The translations under genes and the position numbers were made by a program. Shown here piece by piece: positions 1 to 7,688 of a DNA stretch of 11,430 nucleotides. This stretch comes from Flavobacteriaceae bacterium (GTDB lineage Bacteria; Bacteroidota; Bacteroidia; Flavobacteriales; Flavobacteriaceae): assembly GCA_023301205.1 (NCBI GenBank), contig JALZVC010000177.1, positions 1 through 11,430 of the forward strand, in the 5' to 3' direction. Below the pieces are notes generated by a model. That model was not told the origin of the DNA and ran no database searches. It saw nothing but the letters and a program-made list of their open reading frames with translations. The first letter of the stretch is position 1, and each line of letters starts with the position of its first letter.

Positions 1-3
1 TGG

Positions 4-41
4 TTGGTTATTAAAGATAACAATTGTTATAACCTTTTTTT
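4..41 (+). terminator. Possible weak plus-strand terminator at window edge
   Basis: GGTTAT at 6-11 can pair with ATAACC at 29-34, and seven T follow at 35-41. Inside this lies a 14-bp perfect palindrome (ATAACAATTGTTAT, 17-30). The stem is AT-rich, and no upstream gene is visible in the window. It could be the terminator of a plus-strand gene ending before the window, or a dyad protein-binding site. The assignment is weak. Confidence 0.3.
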
Positions 42-60
42 AAGATTCTAATTAGTGAAT

Positions 61-94
61 AAAACAAATCCGTTGCTTTTAAGCAACGGATTTG
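61..94 (-). terminator. Intrinsic terminator of the HYR/T9SS protein gene
   Basis: A perfect 14-bp inverted repeat (65-78 with 81-94) surrounds a TT centre. Read on the minus strand it is followed by TTTT (61-64). It starts 23 bp past the stop codon of the 118-4014 gene, where a rho-independent terminator for that gene is expected. The T-tract is short, so termination may be incomplete. Confidence 0.8.
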
Positions 95-117
95 AAAATA
101 TTATATCATTAATAGAT

Positions 118-3100
118 TTATATCTTAATTATCTGAAAAGAAATACTTGTATTTTCATCTTCTACTATTAAGAAATAACTCGCAGTAGCTAATTCAGAAA
201 TATCAAAAGTTACTTCAGTAAAAGTATTAGAAATGTCAAATGATTTAACTAATCTACCAGTAAAATCAAATAATTGCGCTTTTTCTAAAGATATGCTTTG
301 AGGGTTTACTAGTCGAACAAAATTAGTTGCTGGATTAGGGTAAACACTTAATTCACTTAATATTTCCGAAGTTGTTATATCTAAAGTAGGGTCTACAAAT
401 ATGTCAAACTCACAACTAATTGAGTTGCCACTTGGGTCTGTTACTGTTATAGTTATTTCGGTTTCCCCTTCCTCAACTAAAGTTCCTGCTGGAGGTTCTT
501 GTGTAACCGTCAATTGACCTAGACAATTGTCTGTTATAGTTATTAATGAATCGTCTACACTAAAATCTGGAAGTGTATATGGAGCAGTAGCTGCAATAAT
601 TACAATATCCTCTGGACAGCTCAAAGTGGGTGCCAAATTATCTATCACAAATACATCTGCCTCACAACTGTCACTTAAGCCTTGAGCATCTGTTACAGTT
701 AATGTTACTGGTACCATAGTGCCTGCGTCATCACAAGTAAATGTATCTATATCTAGTGTTAAAACATATCCACACAACATGAATGCGTCATTAGCTGAAA
801 TATTCTGTGGTGAAATGCTAGCCATACCTTGTGCGTCTAACACAACTGTTATACTCTGGCATGCTGCAATAGGAGCTTGGCTAGATGGGTTAACAGTAAT
901 TACTGCTGTACAGGTAGCTTGATTACCAGAACTATCTGTAACCGTTAATACCACGTTGTTATCACCTATATTAGTGCAATCAAATTCTGTGATGTCGAGT
1001 ACTGTTGAAATAATCTCACAGTTATCTGAACTTCCGTTATCTATCATTGCTGGAGTTATAATAATGGGATCTCCTTCTTCATTTAGTTCTAAAACCAAGT
1101 TTTGACAAATTGCAATTGGTAATGTGTTATCTCCTATGGTTACGTTTGCTGTGCAAGTTGAGATATTTCCATTTGAGTCTGTAACTGTAAGTACTACATT
1201 ATTTACCCCTAAGTCATCACAATTAAAAGTTGTGGTGTCAATTGCTAGTGTTACAGGTCCGCAATTATCAAAACTGCCATTGTCAATATCTGCGATTTCA
1301 ATAGAAGCAAAACCGTTTGCATCAAGATCTAAGGTGAGATTTTGGCAAATCGCCGTCGGCGCAATATTGTCTGCAACGGTTACTGTAATATCGCAAGAAT
1401 TTACGTTTCCATTTACATCGGTCACCGTTACGGTTACTAATTGGTCACCTACCATACTGCAATCAAATGTTGCCGTGCTAATGTCAATTATGCCAATTGC
1501 ACAGTTCTCTGTGGTCAAATTTGTTATCATAGCATCCGTGATAGTTGCCATGCCATCATCACCTAATAAAATAGTAAATGGTGAGCAGTCTATTATTGGT
1601 GCAATATTGTCTTCTACCGTTACTACAGCAACGCAAGAATCTGTATTACCGTCGTCGTCTGTAATGGTTAGTGTAACATTGTTGTCCCCAATATTTGCAC
1701 AAGTAAATGTATCTATATCAATAGACGCGTTTGAACTTACACAAACGGTACCTGGACCGCCATTTATATCTGCTGAAGTGATGGTTGCCATTCCATTTTC
1801 ATCAAGCTCAATTGTTATGTTTTGACAAATTGCTTCTGGAATTTCCGAGTTTTCAACGGTCACGATAAATGAGCACGTTGAGTTAAGTCCACATTCATCA
1901 ACAACATCAAATGTATTTATGGTTACTCCAATTGGAAATTCACTACCAGAAGGTAAACCACTAGTTTGAGTAACAGTTGTTGTTCCACAGTTATCACTAA
2001 CCGTAACATCAAAAATAACAATTGCTGTACATTGATCTGGATCATTAAATGCTATAATGTCTGCTGGACACATAACAGTTGGTGGAGTAATGTCTTCTAC
2101 GGTGATTATTTGAGTGCAACTGAAGGTTTCGTTATCACAAGGATTTGTTGCTGTCCAAGTTCTAGTAATTATTTGAGTGTTCCCACAATTATCCTGCACT
2201 GAATCTTCAAATGTTAGAATAGGTGCTATATCACAATCTGTTGTTACAATTGCCATACCTGTAGCATTAGGAGATGTGTCATCTCCACATTCCACACTTA
2301 AACTATCGGGGCATATAATAGCAAAATTGAGTACCGGTTCTAGTTGAAAAGAATACACCCTAGTACTCCTTTGAGATCCTGGGTCACCAGAATATTCTGA
2401 GGTTACCCAAAATGTTGTGTCATCTACTGGGTCTCTAACACCCTGCCCATAATCACCATAGCGGTCATTTGAGGTTACCGAGGTTGTCCCTGCAATTACT
2501 AATTCTTCTGGAACTGTCATTTCTCCTAATGGGTCGCCATCAAATCTTCCTGTATAATATAGGGAAGGAAAAGTGTTTACTCCAGCTTTTGTGTATCCTA
2601 GGCCAATGTTTCCATCACTATCCATAGTTATACAACCCATAAAAACAGATTCTTTTTCGGCCACAGTGTCTGCTGCTGGATCTGTGAACGTACCTTCTTG
2701 AAAAAGGGTCCAATTTGCACCATTATCAATACTCCTAAGTTCAACCCAACGGATTCCAGATTTTTGAGTTCCGTCTTCGATTTCTACCACCCAGTTTAAA
2801 ACAATAGATTGGTGTGTGCCAAATTCATACCAGTGGGACATGTTCATTACAGCTCCTACTATAGCATCAATTCTTTGCGTGGTTCCCGGTTGCGCTATGT
2901 TTGCAAAACCTCCAGCAATAGTAGAATCAAACGGTGCTGTAGGTATTTCATTTTTATCTGAGATGGTAGAGGCAGCAATTGTAGCAGCATCAGTCCAGTC
3001 CATATTAATATTCCATAGGCCTATGTGATCTGTGGCTACAGTGCCAAAAGCATCATCTTGATAAAAGACAATTTTTATGTCACCTGTTGCTGCACCAGCT

Positions 3101-4014
3101 CCTTCTGAGTGTACTGGAATAGGCGCCGCAAATCCTCCAACCCCAAGGTTTGCAGGAGAAAAACCTGCAATCTCTGCAGTAGGATCTCCAGCTAACATTT
3201 TGTTTCTATTAAAAGTATACACTTTTTGCTGTCCAGTAAAGTTACCAGCCACCGCATAACTATCTCCCCATACGCCATAGTGTGGGTAATCATTTCCTGC
3301 AGCAAGTTGGTATTCATATACATTATAAGCTCCAGTTGGGTCTGGTGTTGTAGAAATACCTACTAAAAAAGCATTTCCGCTAGGTAATTGAAATTGTGAG
3401 ATAAACCATCTATCTGCTTCTCTATCATACATTACAACTGGGTCTCCTGCATTTTCTACACTTCCACCAGCTTGTAAAGGATCGTTTAATGGCCTAGGAA
3501 ATCCTGGCGCAATATTCCCTAATTTATCATACACTGCCCATTGCCCGTTCTGCATGGTTACCACGTGATTAGGTCCCACCGCCATAGATGGATCTGGTGG
3601 AGAAGACGTGTTAGTTAAGTCGTCAAAACTTATAATCGGCGCTCTGTTTGTATTAGAGTTATCTGAAGCAATCCCATATTGAAGTTTTGGATCAATGCTG
3701 GTGCTACTTCTACCGGCCGCATTTAAGGCTGCCAATTTTCTTTTTCTTTTTGGGCTTAAGTCATTACTAGTATTTGCACCATCTTTAGGTACAATTAAAC
3801 CATCAAATGTACATAAGTCATCACAAGTAGGTAAATCTCTTACCGCAGGTGACAAAAAGTAATTTGTTGGTTGTATTATTATTGTAGGGTTTTCACTAGG
3901 GGAATAACCTTCAGTGAAAAAGGAGTTGTCAGTCTCTTGTGCAAATGTTGCCGAACAACAAAATAGTAGAACAATAAGTATCAACTGTTTTTTAAGAAGT
4001 AGAAGTTTATTCAT
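118..4014 (-). CDS. Large secreted T9SS cargo protein with HYR-like modules and tandem cysteine repeats
   Basis: This 1298-residue protein is predicted to be exported by the Sec pathway and then by the type IX secretion system, ending up extracellular or attached to the cell surface. Residues 1-25 form a signal peptide with cleavage at TFA|Q. Residues about 125-560 look like a propeller-type domain (PDPSMAVGPNHVV near 141-152; an Asp-box S428-x-D430-x-G432-x-x-W435). Residues 566-640 are a Cys-rich module common in flavobacterial adhesins (VECGD, DNCGN, RTWTATNPC). Residues 642-720 are an HYR-type module. Five repeats follow at 725-1124, then a second HYR-like module at 1127-1207. Residues 1222-1298 are a type A sorting domain (LSVYPNPATNFVRL, ending FQIIKI). 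A basic patch KRKRK lies at 89-93. The ATG at 4012-4014 is chosen because the signal peptide begins there. Substrate or ligand is unknown; adhesion or polymer binding is inferred from architecture only. Confidence 0.93.
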   Translation of the reverse strand: MNKLLLLKKQLILIVLLFCCSATFAQETDNSFFTEGYSPSENPTIIIQPTNYFLSPAVRDLPTCDDLCTFDGLIVPKDGANTSNDLSPKRKRKLAALNAAGRSSTSIDPKLQYGIASDNSNTNRAPIISFDDLTNTSSPPDPSMAVGPNHVVTMQNGQWAVYDKLGNIAPGFPRPLNDPLQAGGSVENAGDPVVMYDREADRWFISQFQLPSGNAFLVGISTTPDPTGAYNVYEYQLAAGNDYPHYGVWGDSYAVAGNFTGQQKVYTFNRNKMLAGDPTAEIAGFSPANLGVGGFAAPIPVHSEGAGAATGDIKIVFYQDDAFGTVATDHIGLWNINMDWTDAATIAASTISDKNEIPTAPFDSTIAGGFANIAQPGTTQRIDAIVGAVMNMSHWYEFGTHQSIVLNWVVEIEDGTQKSGIRWVELRSIDNGANWTLFQEGTFTDPAADTVAEKESVFMGCITMDSDGNIGLGYTKAGVNTFPSLYYTGRFDGDPLGEMTVPEELVIAGTTSVTSNDRYGDYGQGVRDPVDDTTFWVTSEYSGDPGSQRSTRVYSFQLEPVLNFAIICPDSLSVECGDDTSPNATGMAIVTTDCDIAPILTFEDSVQDNCGNTQIITRTWTATNPCDNETFSCTQIITVEDITPPTVMCPADIIAFNDPDQCTAIVIFDVTVSDNCGTTTVTQTSGLPSGSEFPIGVTINTFDVVDECGLNSTCSFIVTVENSEIPEAICQNITIELDENGMATITSADINGGPGTVCVSSNASIDIDTFTCANIGDNNVTLTITDDDGNTDSCVAVVTVEDNIAPIIDCSPFTILLGDDGMATITDAMITNLTTENCAIGIIDISTATFDCSMVGDQLVTVTVTDVNGNVNSCDITVTVADNIAPTAICQNLTLDLDANGFASIEIADIDNGSFDNCGPVTLAIDTTTFNCDDLGVNNVVLTVTDSNGNISTCTANVTIGDNTLPIAICQNLVLELNEEGDPIIITPAMIDNGSSDNCEIISTVLDITEFDCTNIGDNNVVLTVTDSSGNQATCTAVITVNPSSQAPIAACQSITVVLDAQGMASISPQNISANDAFMLCGYVLTLDIDTFTCDDAGTMVPVTLTVTDAQGLSDSCEADVFVIDNLAPTLSCPEDIVIIAATAPYTLPDFSVDDSLITITDNCLGQLTVTQEPPAGTLVEEGETEITITVTDPSGNSISCEFDIFVDPTLDITTSEILSELSVYPNPATNFVRLVNPQSISLEKAQLFDFTGRLVKSFDISNTFTEVTFDISELATASYFLIVEDENTSISFQIIKI
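643..1842 (-). repeat. Five tandem ~80-residue four-cysteine protein repeats
   Basis: Within the large secreted protein, five units are centred on the pattern A-x-CQN...LD..G.A.I...DI.NGS.DNC...D...F.C...G.N.V.LTVTD..GN...C.A.VTV. The first cysteine of each unit falls at residues 730, 810, 890, 970 and 1052, a spacing of 80, 80, 80 and 82. Each unit keeps four cysteines (for example 890, 918, 932, 954), which suggests a conserved disulfide arrangement. The repetition is clear in protein but diverged in DNA, so this is an old duplication. The fold is probably an Ig-like beta sandwich, by analogy with the neighbouring HYR modules. Confidence 0.88.
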
Positions 4015-4026
4015 TATAATTAAATC

Positions 4027-4054
4027 TAAAGTTAAGTATTAAATTCAGGTGCAA
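4027..4054 (-). promoter_or_regulatory. Candidate promoter of the HYR/T9SS protein gene
   Basis: On the minus strand a TTG (4054-4052) is followed after 17 nt by TAACTTTA (4034-4027), which matches the Bacteroidota -7 consensus TAnnTTTG at all but the last base. The predicted transcription start is only a few bases before the ATG, giving a very short leader. Such matches arise by chance in AT-rich DNA. Confidence 0.33.
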
Positions 4055-4182
4055 GATACTAAAAACTTAAAAGATAATTGTAACTATTTAAAATTGGGTA
4101 TTATGCAAAATATTATCTAGATACCAATGGTATAAAATTAATACTTTTATGATATGAGATAAATGATAGAAAATCAAACTCC

Positions 4183-4220
4183 AAAAAATAATGCGCTAGC
4201 AGTCCTGCTAGCGCATTATT
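4183..4220 (-). terminator. Strong intrinsic terminator of htpG
   Basis: A perfect 16-bp inverted repeat (4187-4202 with 4205-4220) is separated by only two bases and contains the GC-rich core GCGCTAGCAG. On the minus strand it runs into six T. It starts 37 bp past the htpG stop. The lowest-energy fold would probably open the innermost pair to give a four-base loop. The plus-strand side lacks a T-tract, so it is directional towards htpG. Confidence 0.88.
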
Positions 4221-4256
4221 ACTAATATTGATGAAATAATAGAACTAAAATATAGA

Positions 4257-6149
4257 CTATTTAATCATATCATAGCTTCGTTTTATAAACGCGGTCATAT
4301 CTTCTCCTTTTAAAAGCCCTTTACTCAGTTTTGCAAGATCTAAAGCTTGGTTAACCAAACGTTCTTTTTTCTTAGCAGTCTTGGTGTTTAGAATTTCAGA
4401 AACTAGTTCATTATTTGTATTTACGATGAGGTTATACATTTCTGGAAAACCGCCCATGCCAAACATTCCGCCACCACCACCAGATTGTTGCATCTCTTTC
4501 ATACGACGCATAAATTCTGGTTCTGTTATCGTAAATGGGTTTGCGTTGCTATCCATTGCCTCTAGTTGTACCGTAAATTTATCTGCAGGGATTGCTTCTG
4601 TTAAGAATGTTTTAAGCGTTTCTTGCTCTTCATCATTTAGCTTAGAGATTGTTTCTTCATCTTTCTTAATAAGGTTATCAATATGGTCACCATCTACACG
4701 TGCAAAACTTATTTTCTCTTGGCCTGTTTCCATTTTCTGGATTAGGTGAGAAATAATAGGAGAGTCTAATAATAATACTTCATATCCTTTGTCTTTCGCA
4801 GACTGGATATAGCTATGTTGCTCCTCTCCATTGCTTGCATAGAGTAAGACTAATTTCTCATCTTTATCAGTCTGAGTGGCAGCAAGGTTTTCTTTTAATT
4901 CTGCAAATGTGAAATACTTACCATCTGTTGTAGGGTACAACATAAAGTCTTGTGCTTTGTCAAAGAACTTATCTTCGGTAAGCATACCATACTCGATTAC
5001 TATTTTTATATCGTTCCATTTAGCCTCAAAGTCTTCTCTATTTTCATTAAACAGACTCTTTAGTTTATCACCTACTTTACGTGTTATGTAGCTTGAGATT
5101 TTCTTTACTGCACCATCTGCTTGTAGATAACTACGCGATACATTTAATGGGATATCTGGAGAATCAATAACTCCACGAAGCATCTGTAAAAATTCTGGTA
5201 CAATGCCTTCTACGTTATCTGTTACAAAAACTTGGTTTTGATACAATTGTATCTTATCTTTTTGAACCTGCATATCCTGATTCATTTTCGGGAAATATAA
5301 AATCCCTGTCAGGTTAAAAGGGTAATCCACATTTAAGTGAATATTAAATAGAGGCTCTTCAAATTGCGATGGATATAACTCTCTGTAAAAAGAGGAGTAA
5401 TCTTCGCCCTTTAACTCTGTTGGCGTTTTTGTCCACGCTGGGTTAGGGTTGTTGATAATGTTATCAACCTCTTGTGTAGGGGCAGCATCTTCTTCTTTTG
5501 CATCTTCTGGCTTAGGTAAAGTTTCTGTCTTTGTCCCAAATTTAATTGGGATAGGCATAAACTTATTATACTTAGTTAGTAGCCCAGAAATTTTACTTTC
5601 TTCTAGAAAATCTTTTTCGTCATCAGAAATGTGAAGCACAATCTCTGTCCCTCTTTCTGTTCTATCTGTTTCTTCTAATGTATAATTAGGCGAGCCATCA
5701 CAAGACCAATGTGCTGCTGGCTCATCTTTAAAAGATTTTGTAAAAATCTCTACTTTACTTGCTACCATAAAAGCAGAATAGAAACCAAGACCAAAATGTC
5801 CAATAATACCAGCGTCTTCACCTTTAGTATCTTTGTATTTCTCGATAAACTCTTCTGCACCAGAAAAAGCAATCTGGTTAATGTATTTATCTACTTCTTC
5901 TAGCGTCATCCCAATACCTTGATCAACAATATGAAGCGTTTTCGCTTCTTTATCAATCTTAATCTCAATATGTGGATTGCCATATTCTACCTTTGCTTCA
6001 CCAATATTAGTAAGGTGTTTTAGCTTTAAAGTCGCATCTGTGGCGTTACTCACTAACTCACGTAAAAAAATCTCGTGATCGCTGTATAAAAACTTTTTGA
6101 TTAGCGGGAAAATATTCTCTACCGCTACATTAATTGTTCCTGTGCTCAT
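4257..6149 (-). CDS. htpG: Molecular chaperone HtpG (bacterial Hsp90)
   Basis: HtpG is a cytosolic, dimeric, ATP-driven chaperone that helps client proteins fold, especially under stress. The 630-residue length fits the family. The N-terminal GHKL ATPase site is complete: E31, N35 and D38 in ELVSNATDA, DQGIGM at 76-81, the lid GHFGLGFYS at 117-125 and GTEIVLH at 167-173. The middle domain has LNVSRSYLQ with R339 and Q343, matching the catalytic arginine and glutamine that contact ATP. An acidic linker (about 205-240) joins the first two domains. The C-terminal domain carries a Gly/Met-rich stretch (SGGGGGMFGMGG, 556-567) before the dimerisation helices. The gene is monocistronic: a terminator follows it and a divergent spacer precedes it. 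The ATG is supported by the conserved MSTGTINVAVENIFPLI start. No heat-shock operator of the CIRCE type was seen upstream. Confidence 0.97.
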   Translation of the reverse strand: MSTGTINVAVENIFPLIKKFLYSDHEIFLRELVSNATDATLKLKHLTNIGEAKVEYGNPHIEIKIDKEAKTLHIVDQGIGMTLEEVDKYINQIAFSGAEEFIEKYKDTKGEDAGIIGHFGLGFYSAFMVASKVEIFTKSFKDEPAAHWSCDGSPNYTLEETDRTERGTEIVLHISDDEKDFLEESKISGLLTKYNKFMPIPIKFGTKTETLPKPEDAKEEDAAPTQEVDNIINNPNPAWTKTPTELKGEDYSSFYRELYPSQFEEPLFNIHLNVDYPFNLTGILYFPKMNQDMQVQKDKIQLYQNQVFVTDNVEGIVPEFLQMLRGVIDSPDIPLNVSRSYLQADGAVKKISSYITRKVGDKLKSLFNENREDFEAKWNDIKIVIEYGMLTEDKFFDKAQDFMLYPTTDGKYFTFAELKENLAATQTDKDEKLVLLYASNGEEQHSYIQSAKDKGYEVLLLDSPIISHLIQKMETGQEKISFARVDGDHIDNLIKKDEETISKLNDEEQETLKTFLTEAIPADKFTVQLEAMDSNANPFTITEPEFMRRMKEMQQSGGGGGMFGMGGFPEMYNLIVNTNNELVSEILNTKTAKKKERLVNQALDLAKLSKGLLKGEDMTAFIKRSYDMIK

Positions 6150-6186
6150 ATTAATTACCCAAACAGACGGGTTTATTTTTTTAAAT

Positions 6187-6219
6187 TAAACATACTTTAT
6201 ATTTTATATAAATATTCAA
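6187..6219 (-). promoter_or_regulatory. Candidate htpG promoter
   Basis: On the minus strand TTG (6219-6217) is followed after 22 nt by TATGTTTA (6194-6187), which differs from TAnnTTTG only at the final base. Spacing is within the 17-23 nt reported for flavobacterial promoters. This would give a leader of about 30 nt. No Shine-Dalgarno sequence precedes the htpG ATG, as is usual in this group. Confidence 0.4.
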
Positions 6220-6332
6220 AAGCAATACCAATGTGAATTTTGTGACATCATGTCATTAAATAAAGAACTGGTCTGACTTAAATTTTAACAAAATGTTTAA
6301 TGTTTTTACCTGAATCTTAAACCAGAATGAGG

Positions 6333-6340
6333 TACATTTG
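6333..6340 (+). promoter_or_regulatory. Perfect TAnnTTTG -7 element upstream of candidate small RNA
   Basis: TACATTTG matches the Bacteroidota -7 consensus exactly. Twenty bases upstream is CTG (6310-6312), a one-base mismatch to the -33 TTG. Transcription would start at about 6346, exactly where the first arm of the downstream inverted repeat begins. It lies 175 bp before the fabH-type ATG with a terminator hairpin in between, so it is unlikely to be only the fabH promoter. Confidence 0.5.
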
Positions 6341-6345
6341 ATCTG

Positions 6346-6435
6346 TAATAGATTCTTGCTTGGGAAAGCAACGACTAAATCTATTAATTGGTTAGGTTGT
6401 TTTAAGGGTGCCTTTTTAAGGCATCCTTATTTTAT
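6346..6435 (+). ncRNA. Candidate ~90-nt structured small RNA
   Basis: The segment can fold into a long hairpin: TAATAGATT (6346-6354) pairs perfectly with AATCTATTA (6378-6386), and inside it TTGCTT (6356-6361) pairs with AAGCAA (6366-6371) around a GGGA loop. A 17-nt U/G-rich single-stranded linker (6387-6403) leads to a terminator hairpin with a T-rich tail. A perfect -7 promoter element sits just upstream. Promoter, structured body and terminator together suggest an independent small RNA. I do not recognise a known RNA family. The alternative is a transcriptional attenuator in a long leader of the downstream fabH-type gene. Confidence 0.45.
6404..6433 (+). terminator. Terminator hairpin of the candidate small RNA
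   Basis: AAGGGTGCCTT (6404-6414) pairs with AAGGCATCCTT (6418-6428) over 11 bp, with one G-U wobble and a TTT loop. The tail is ATTTT. The wobble pair and T-rich tail favour the plus strand; the minus strand would have an A-rich tail. It ends about 80 bp before the fabH-type start codon. Confidence 0.65.
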
Positions 6436-6514
6436 GCGAATAATTACCATTTATAAAATAGGTGTCAAATTGCGGAATATCTTATATTGCGCATAAATAT
6501 TATAAATACAATTC

Positions 6515-7519
6515 ATGCATAGCTCAAAAATAATTGGTTTAGGAAAATATGTGCCCGAGAATATTGTCACAAACGACGATTTAGCAAAGCTTATGGATAC
6601 CAATGATGCTTGGATTCAGGAGAGAACTGGTATTAAGGAACGTAGGCATATAAAAAAGGGAGATGGTAATTCTACATCAATAATGGGTGTTAAGGCTGCA
6701 ACAATGGCTTTAGAGCGGGCAAAATTGAAACCTGATGCTATTGACATGATTATCTTTGCCACACTTAGTCCAGATATGTATTTCCCAGGAGGAGGAGTAG
6801 AAGTGCAGCATTTAATGGGGATGCGCACAGTACCTGCGCTAGACGTAAGAAATCAATGTAGTGGATTTGTATACGGTGTTTCTGTTGCAGATCAATTTAT
6901 CAAAACTGGGATGTATAAAAATGTGTTGGTGATAGGTGCAGAGAATCATAGCGGCGGCTTGGATTTTAACTCTCGTAGCAGAAATGTTTCTGTGATCTTT
7001 GGTGATGGAGCAGGAGCAGCAATATTATCTAGAAGTGACAATAATTCGGGTATTTTATCAACTCATTTGCATAGTGAGGGTGCACATAAAGATCAATTAG
7101 CATTAAAAGGGCCGAGTACTTCGTATTGGGTGCCAGAGATTTTAGCAGATAATCCACAAGAAGATATACCTTATTATCCTTATATGAATGGTCAGTTTGT
7201 ATTTAAACACGCAGTGACGCGATTTACAGAGGTGATTCACGAAGGATTACAAGCAAATGATCTTGACGTTTCAGCAATAGATGTGTTGATACCTCATCAA
7301 GCAAATTTAAGGGTCTCTCAAATGATACAACGTAAATTTAATTTAACAGGCGATCAAGTTTATAGTAATATAGAACGTTACGGGAATACCACGGCAGCTT
7401 CTATTCCTATTGCATTAACAGAAGCTTGGGAAGAAGGTAGAATTAATGAAGGTGATCTTGTTGTTCTGGCGGCATTTGGAAGTGGTTTTACTTGGGGATC
7501 TGCTATCATTAAATGGTAA
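6515..7519 (+). CDS. fabH: 3-oxoacyl-ACP synthase III (FabH-type ketosynthase)
   Basis: FabH enzymes condense an acyl-CoA starter with malonyl-ACP to begin fatty-acid synthesis in the cytosol. The 334-residue protein has the full thiolase-fold catalytic triad: C115 in DVRNQCSGF, H261 in PHQAN and N291 in YGNTTAAS. Other landmarks are DTNDAWIQERTGI (28-40), GDGAGA (163-168) and FGSGFTWGS (321-329). The usual start-proximal pattern KIIGLGKYVPENIVTN supports the ATG at 6515. The gene stands alone, without rpmF, plsX or fab neighbours, and has its own terminator. Flavobacteria often carry several FabH paralogues, so this copy may be an accessory enzyme with its own starter preference rather than the essential one. 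The family assignment is firm; the exact substrate and the gene symbol are less so. Confidence 0.92.
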   Translation: MHSSKIIGLGKYVPENIVTNDDLAKLMDTNDAWIQERTGIKERRHIKKGDGNSTSIMGVKAATMALERAKLKPDAIDMIIFATLSPDMYFPGGGVEVQHLMGMRTVPALDVRNQCSGFVYGVSVADQFIKTGMYKNVLVIGAENHSGGLDFNSRSRNVSVIFGDGAGAAILSRSDNNSGILSTHLHSEGAHKDQLALKGPSTSYWVPEILADNPQEDIPYYPYMNGQFVFKHAVTRFTEVIHEGLQANDLDVSAIDVLIPHQANLRVSQMIQRKFNLTGDQVYSNIERYGNTTAASIPIALTEAWEEGRINEGDLVVLAAFGSGFTWGSAIIKW

Positions 7520-7539
7520 CCGTATGTATTAAAATTACC

Positions 7540-7573
7540 AAAGCCTTTTAGTTATTTACTAAAAGGCTTTTTT
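7540..7573 (+). terminator. Intrinsic terminator of the fabH-type gene
   Basis: A perfect 13-bp stem (7540-7552 with 7558-7570) with a TATTT loop ends in six T (7568-7573). It begins 20 bp after the stop codon, a typical position for a rho-independent terminator. Confidence 0.88.
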
Positions 7574-7688
7574 CACTAACATTTTTTAATTAAATAAAGG
7601 CTAATTCAAATAATTTATAAGATTCTAGTGCTGTTTCCCTAATGACTTCGGAAATGTTAAATTGTTTCAGCTTTAACGAATTTTTATC

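Larger units (their letters stand above)
6150..6514. other. 365-bp divergent spacer between htpG and the fabH-type gene
   Basis: From the htpG side this spacer holds the htpG leader and candidate promoter (to 6219), about 110 bp of AT-rich sequence with no recognised signal, a perfect TAnnTTTG element at 6333-6340, a foldable segment at 6346-6386, a terminator hairpin at 6404-6428, and 80 bp leading to the fabH-type ATG. In those last 80 bp, a TTG at 6470-6472 with a poor -7 match (TAAATATT, 6494-6501) is the best promoter candidate I can see for that gene. No protein-coding gene is evident. Confidence 0.6.

Noticed and set aside
1124..1825. Long plus-strand open frame (233 codons) opposite the repeat region, and other plus-strand frames inside 118-4014
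   Set aside because: They are antisense shadows of the repetitive secreted-protein gene. The translated sequence is low-complexity Ser/Val/Thr-rich with no domain, and the minus-strand frame has a signal peptide and sorting domain.
643..1842. CRISPR or DNA-level tandem repeat
   Set aside because: The periodicity is about 240 bp and exists at protein level; the DNA copies are diverged, with no short identical direct repeats or unique spacers.
4121..4133. ATACCA-A-TGGTAT inverted repeat as an operator; ATACCAATG recurs at 6225-6233
   Set aside because: A 6+1+6 dyad is common by chance in AT-rich DNA, it is over 100 bp from either start codon, and the second occurrence is only a half site.
4381..5903. 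Plus-strand open frames inside htpG
   Set aside because: HtpG is unmistakable on the minus strand through all domains; the opposite frames have no recognisable features.
6156..6173. Small hairpin (ACCC/GGGT) in the htpG leader as an RNA thermometer
   Set aside because: Only four or five pairs with an eight-base loop, and it does not occlude a Shine-Dalgarno sequence or the start codon.
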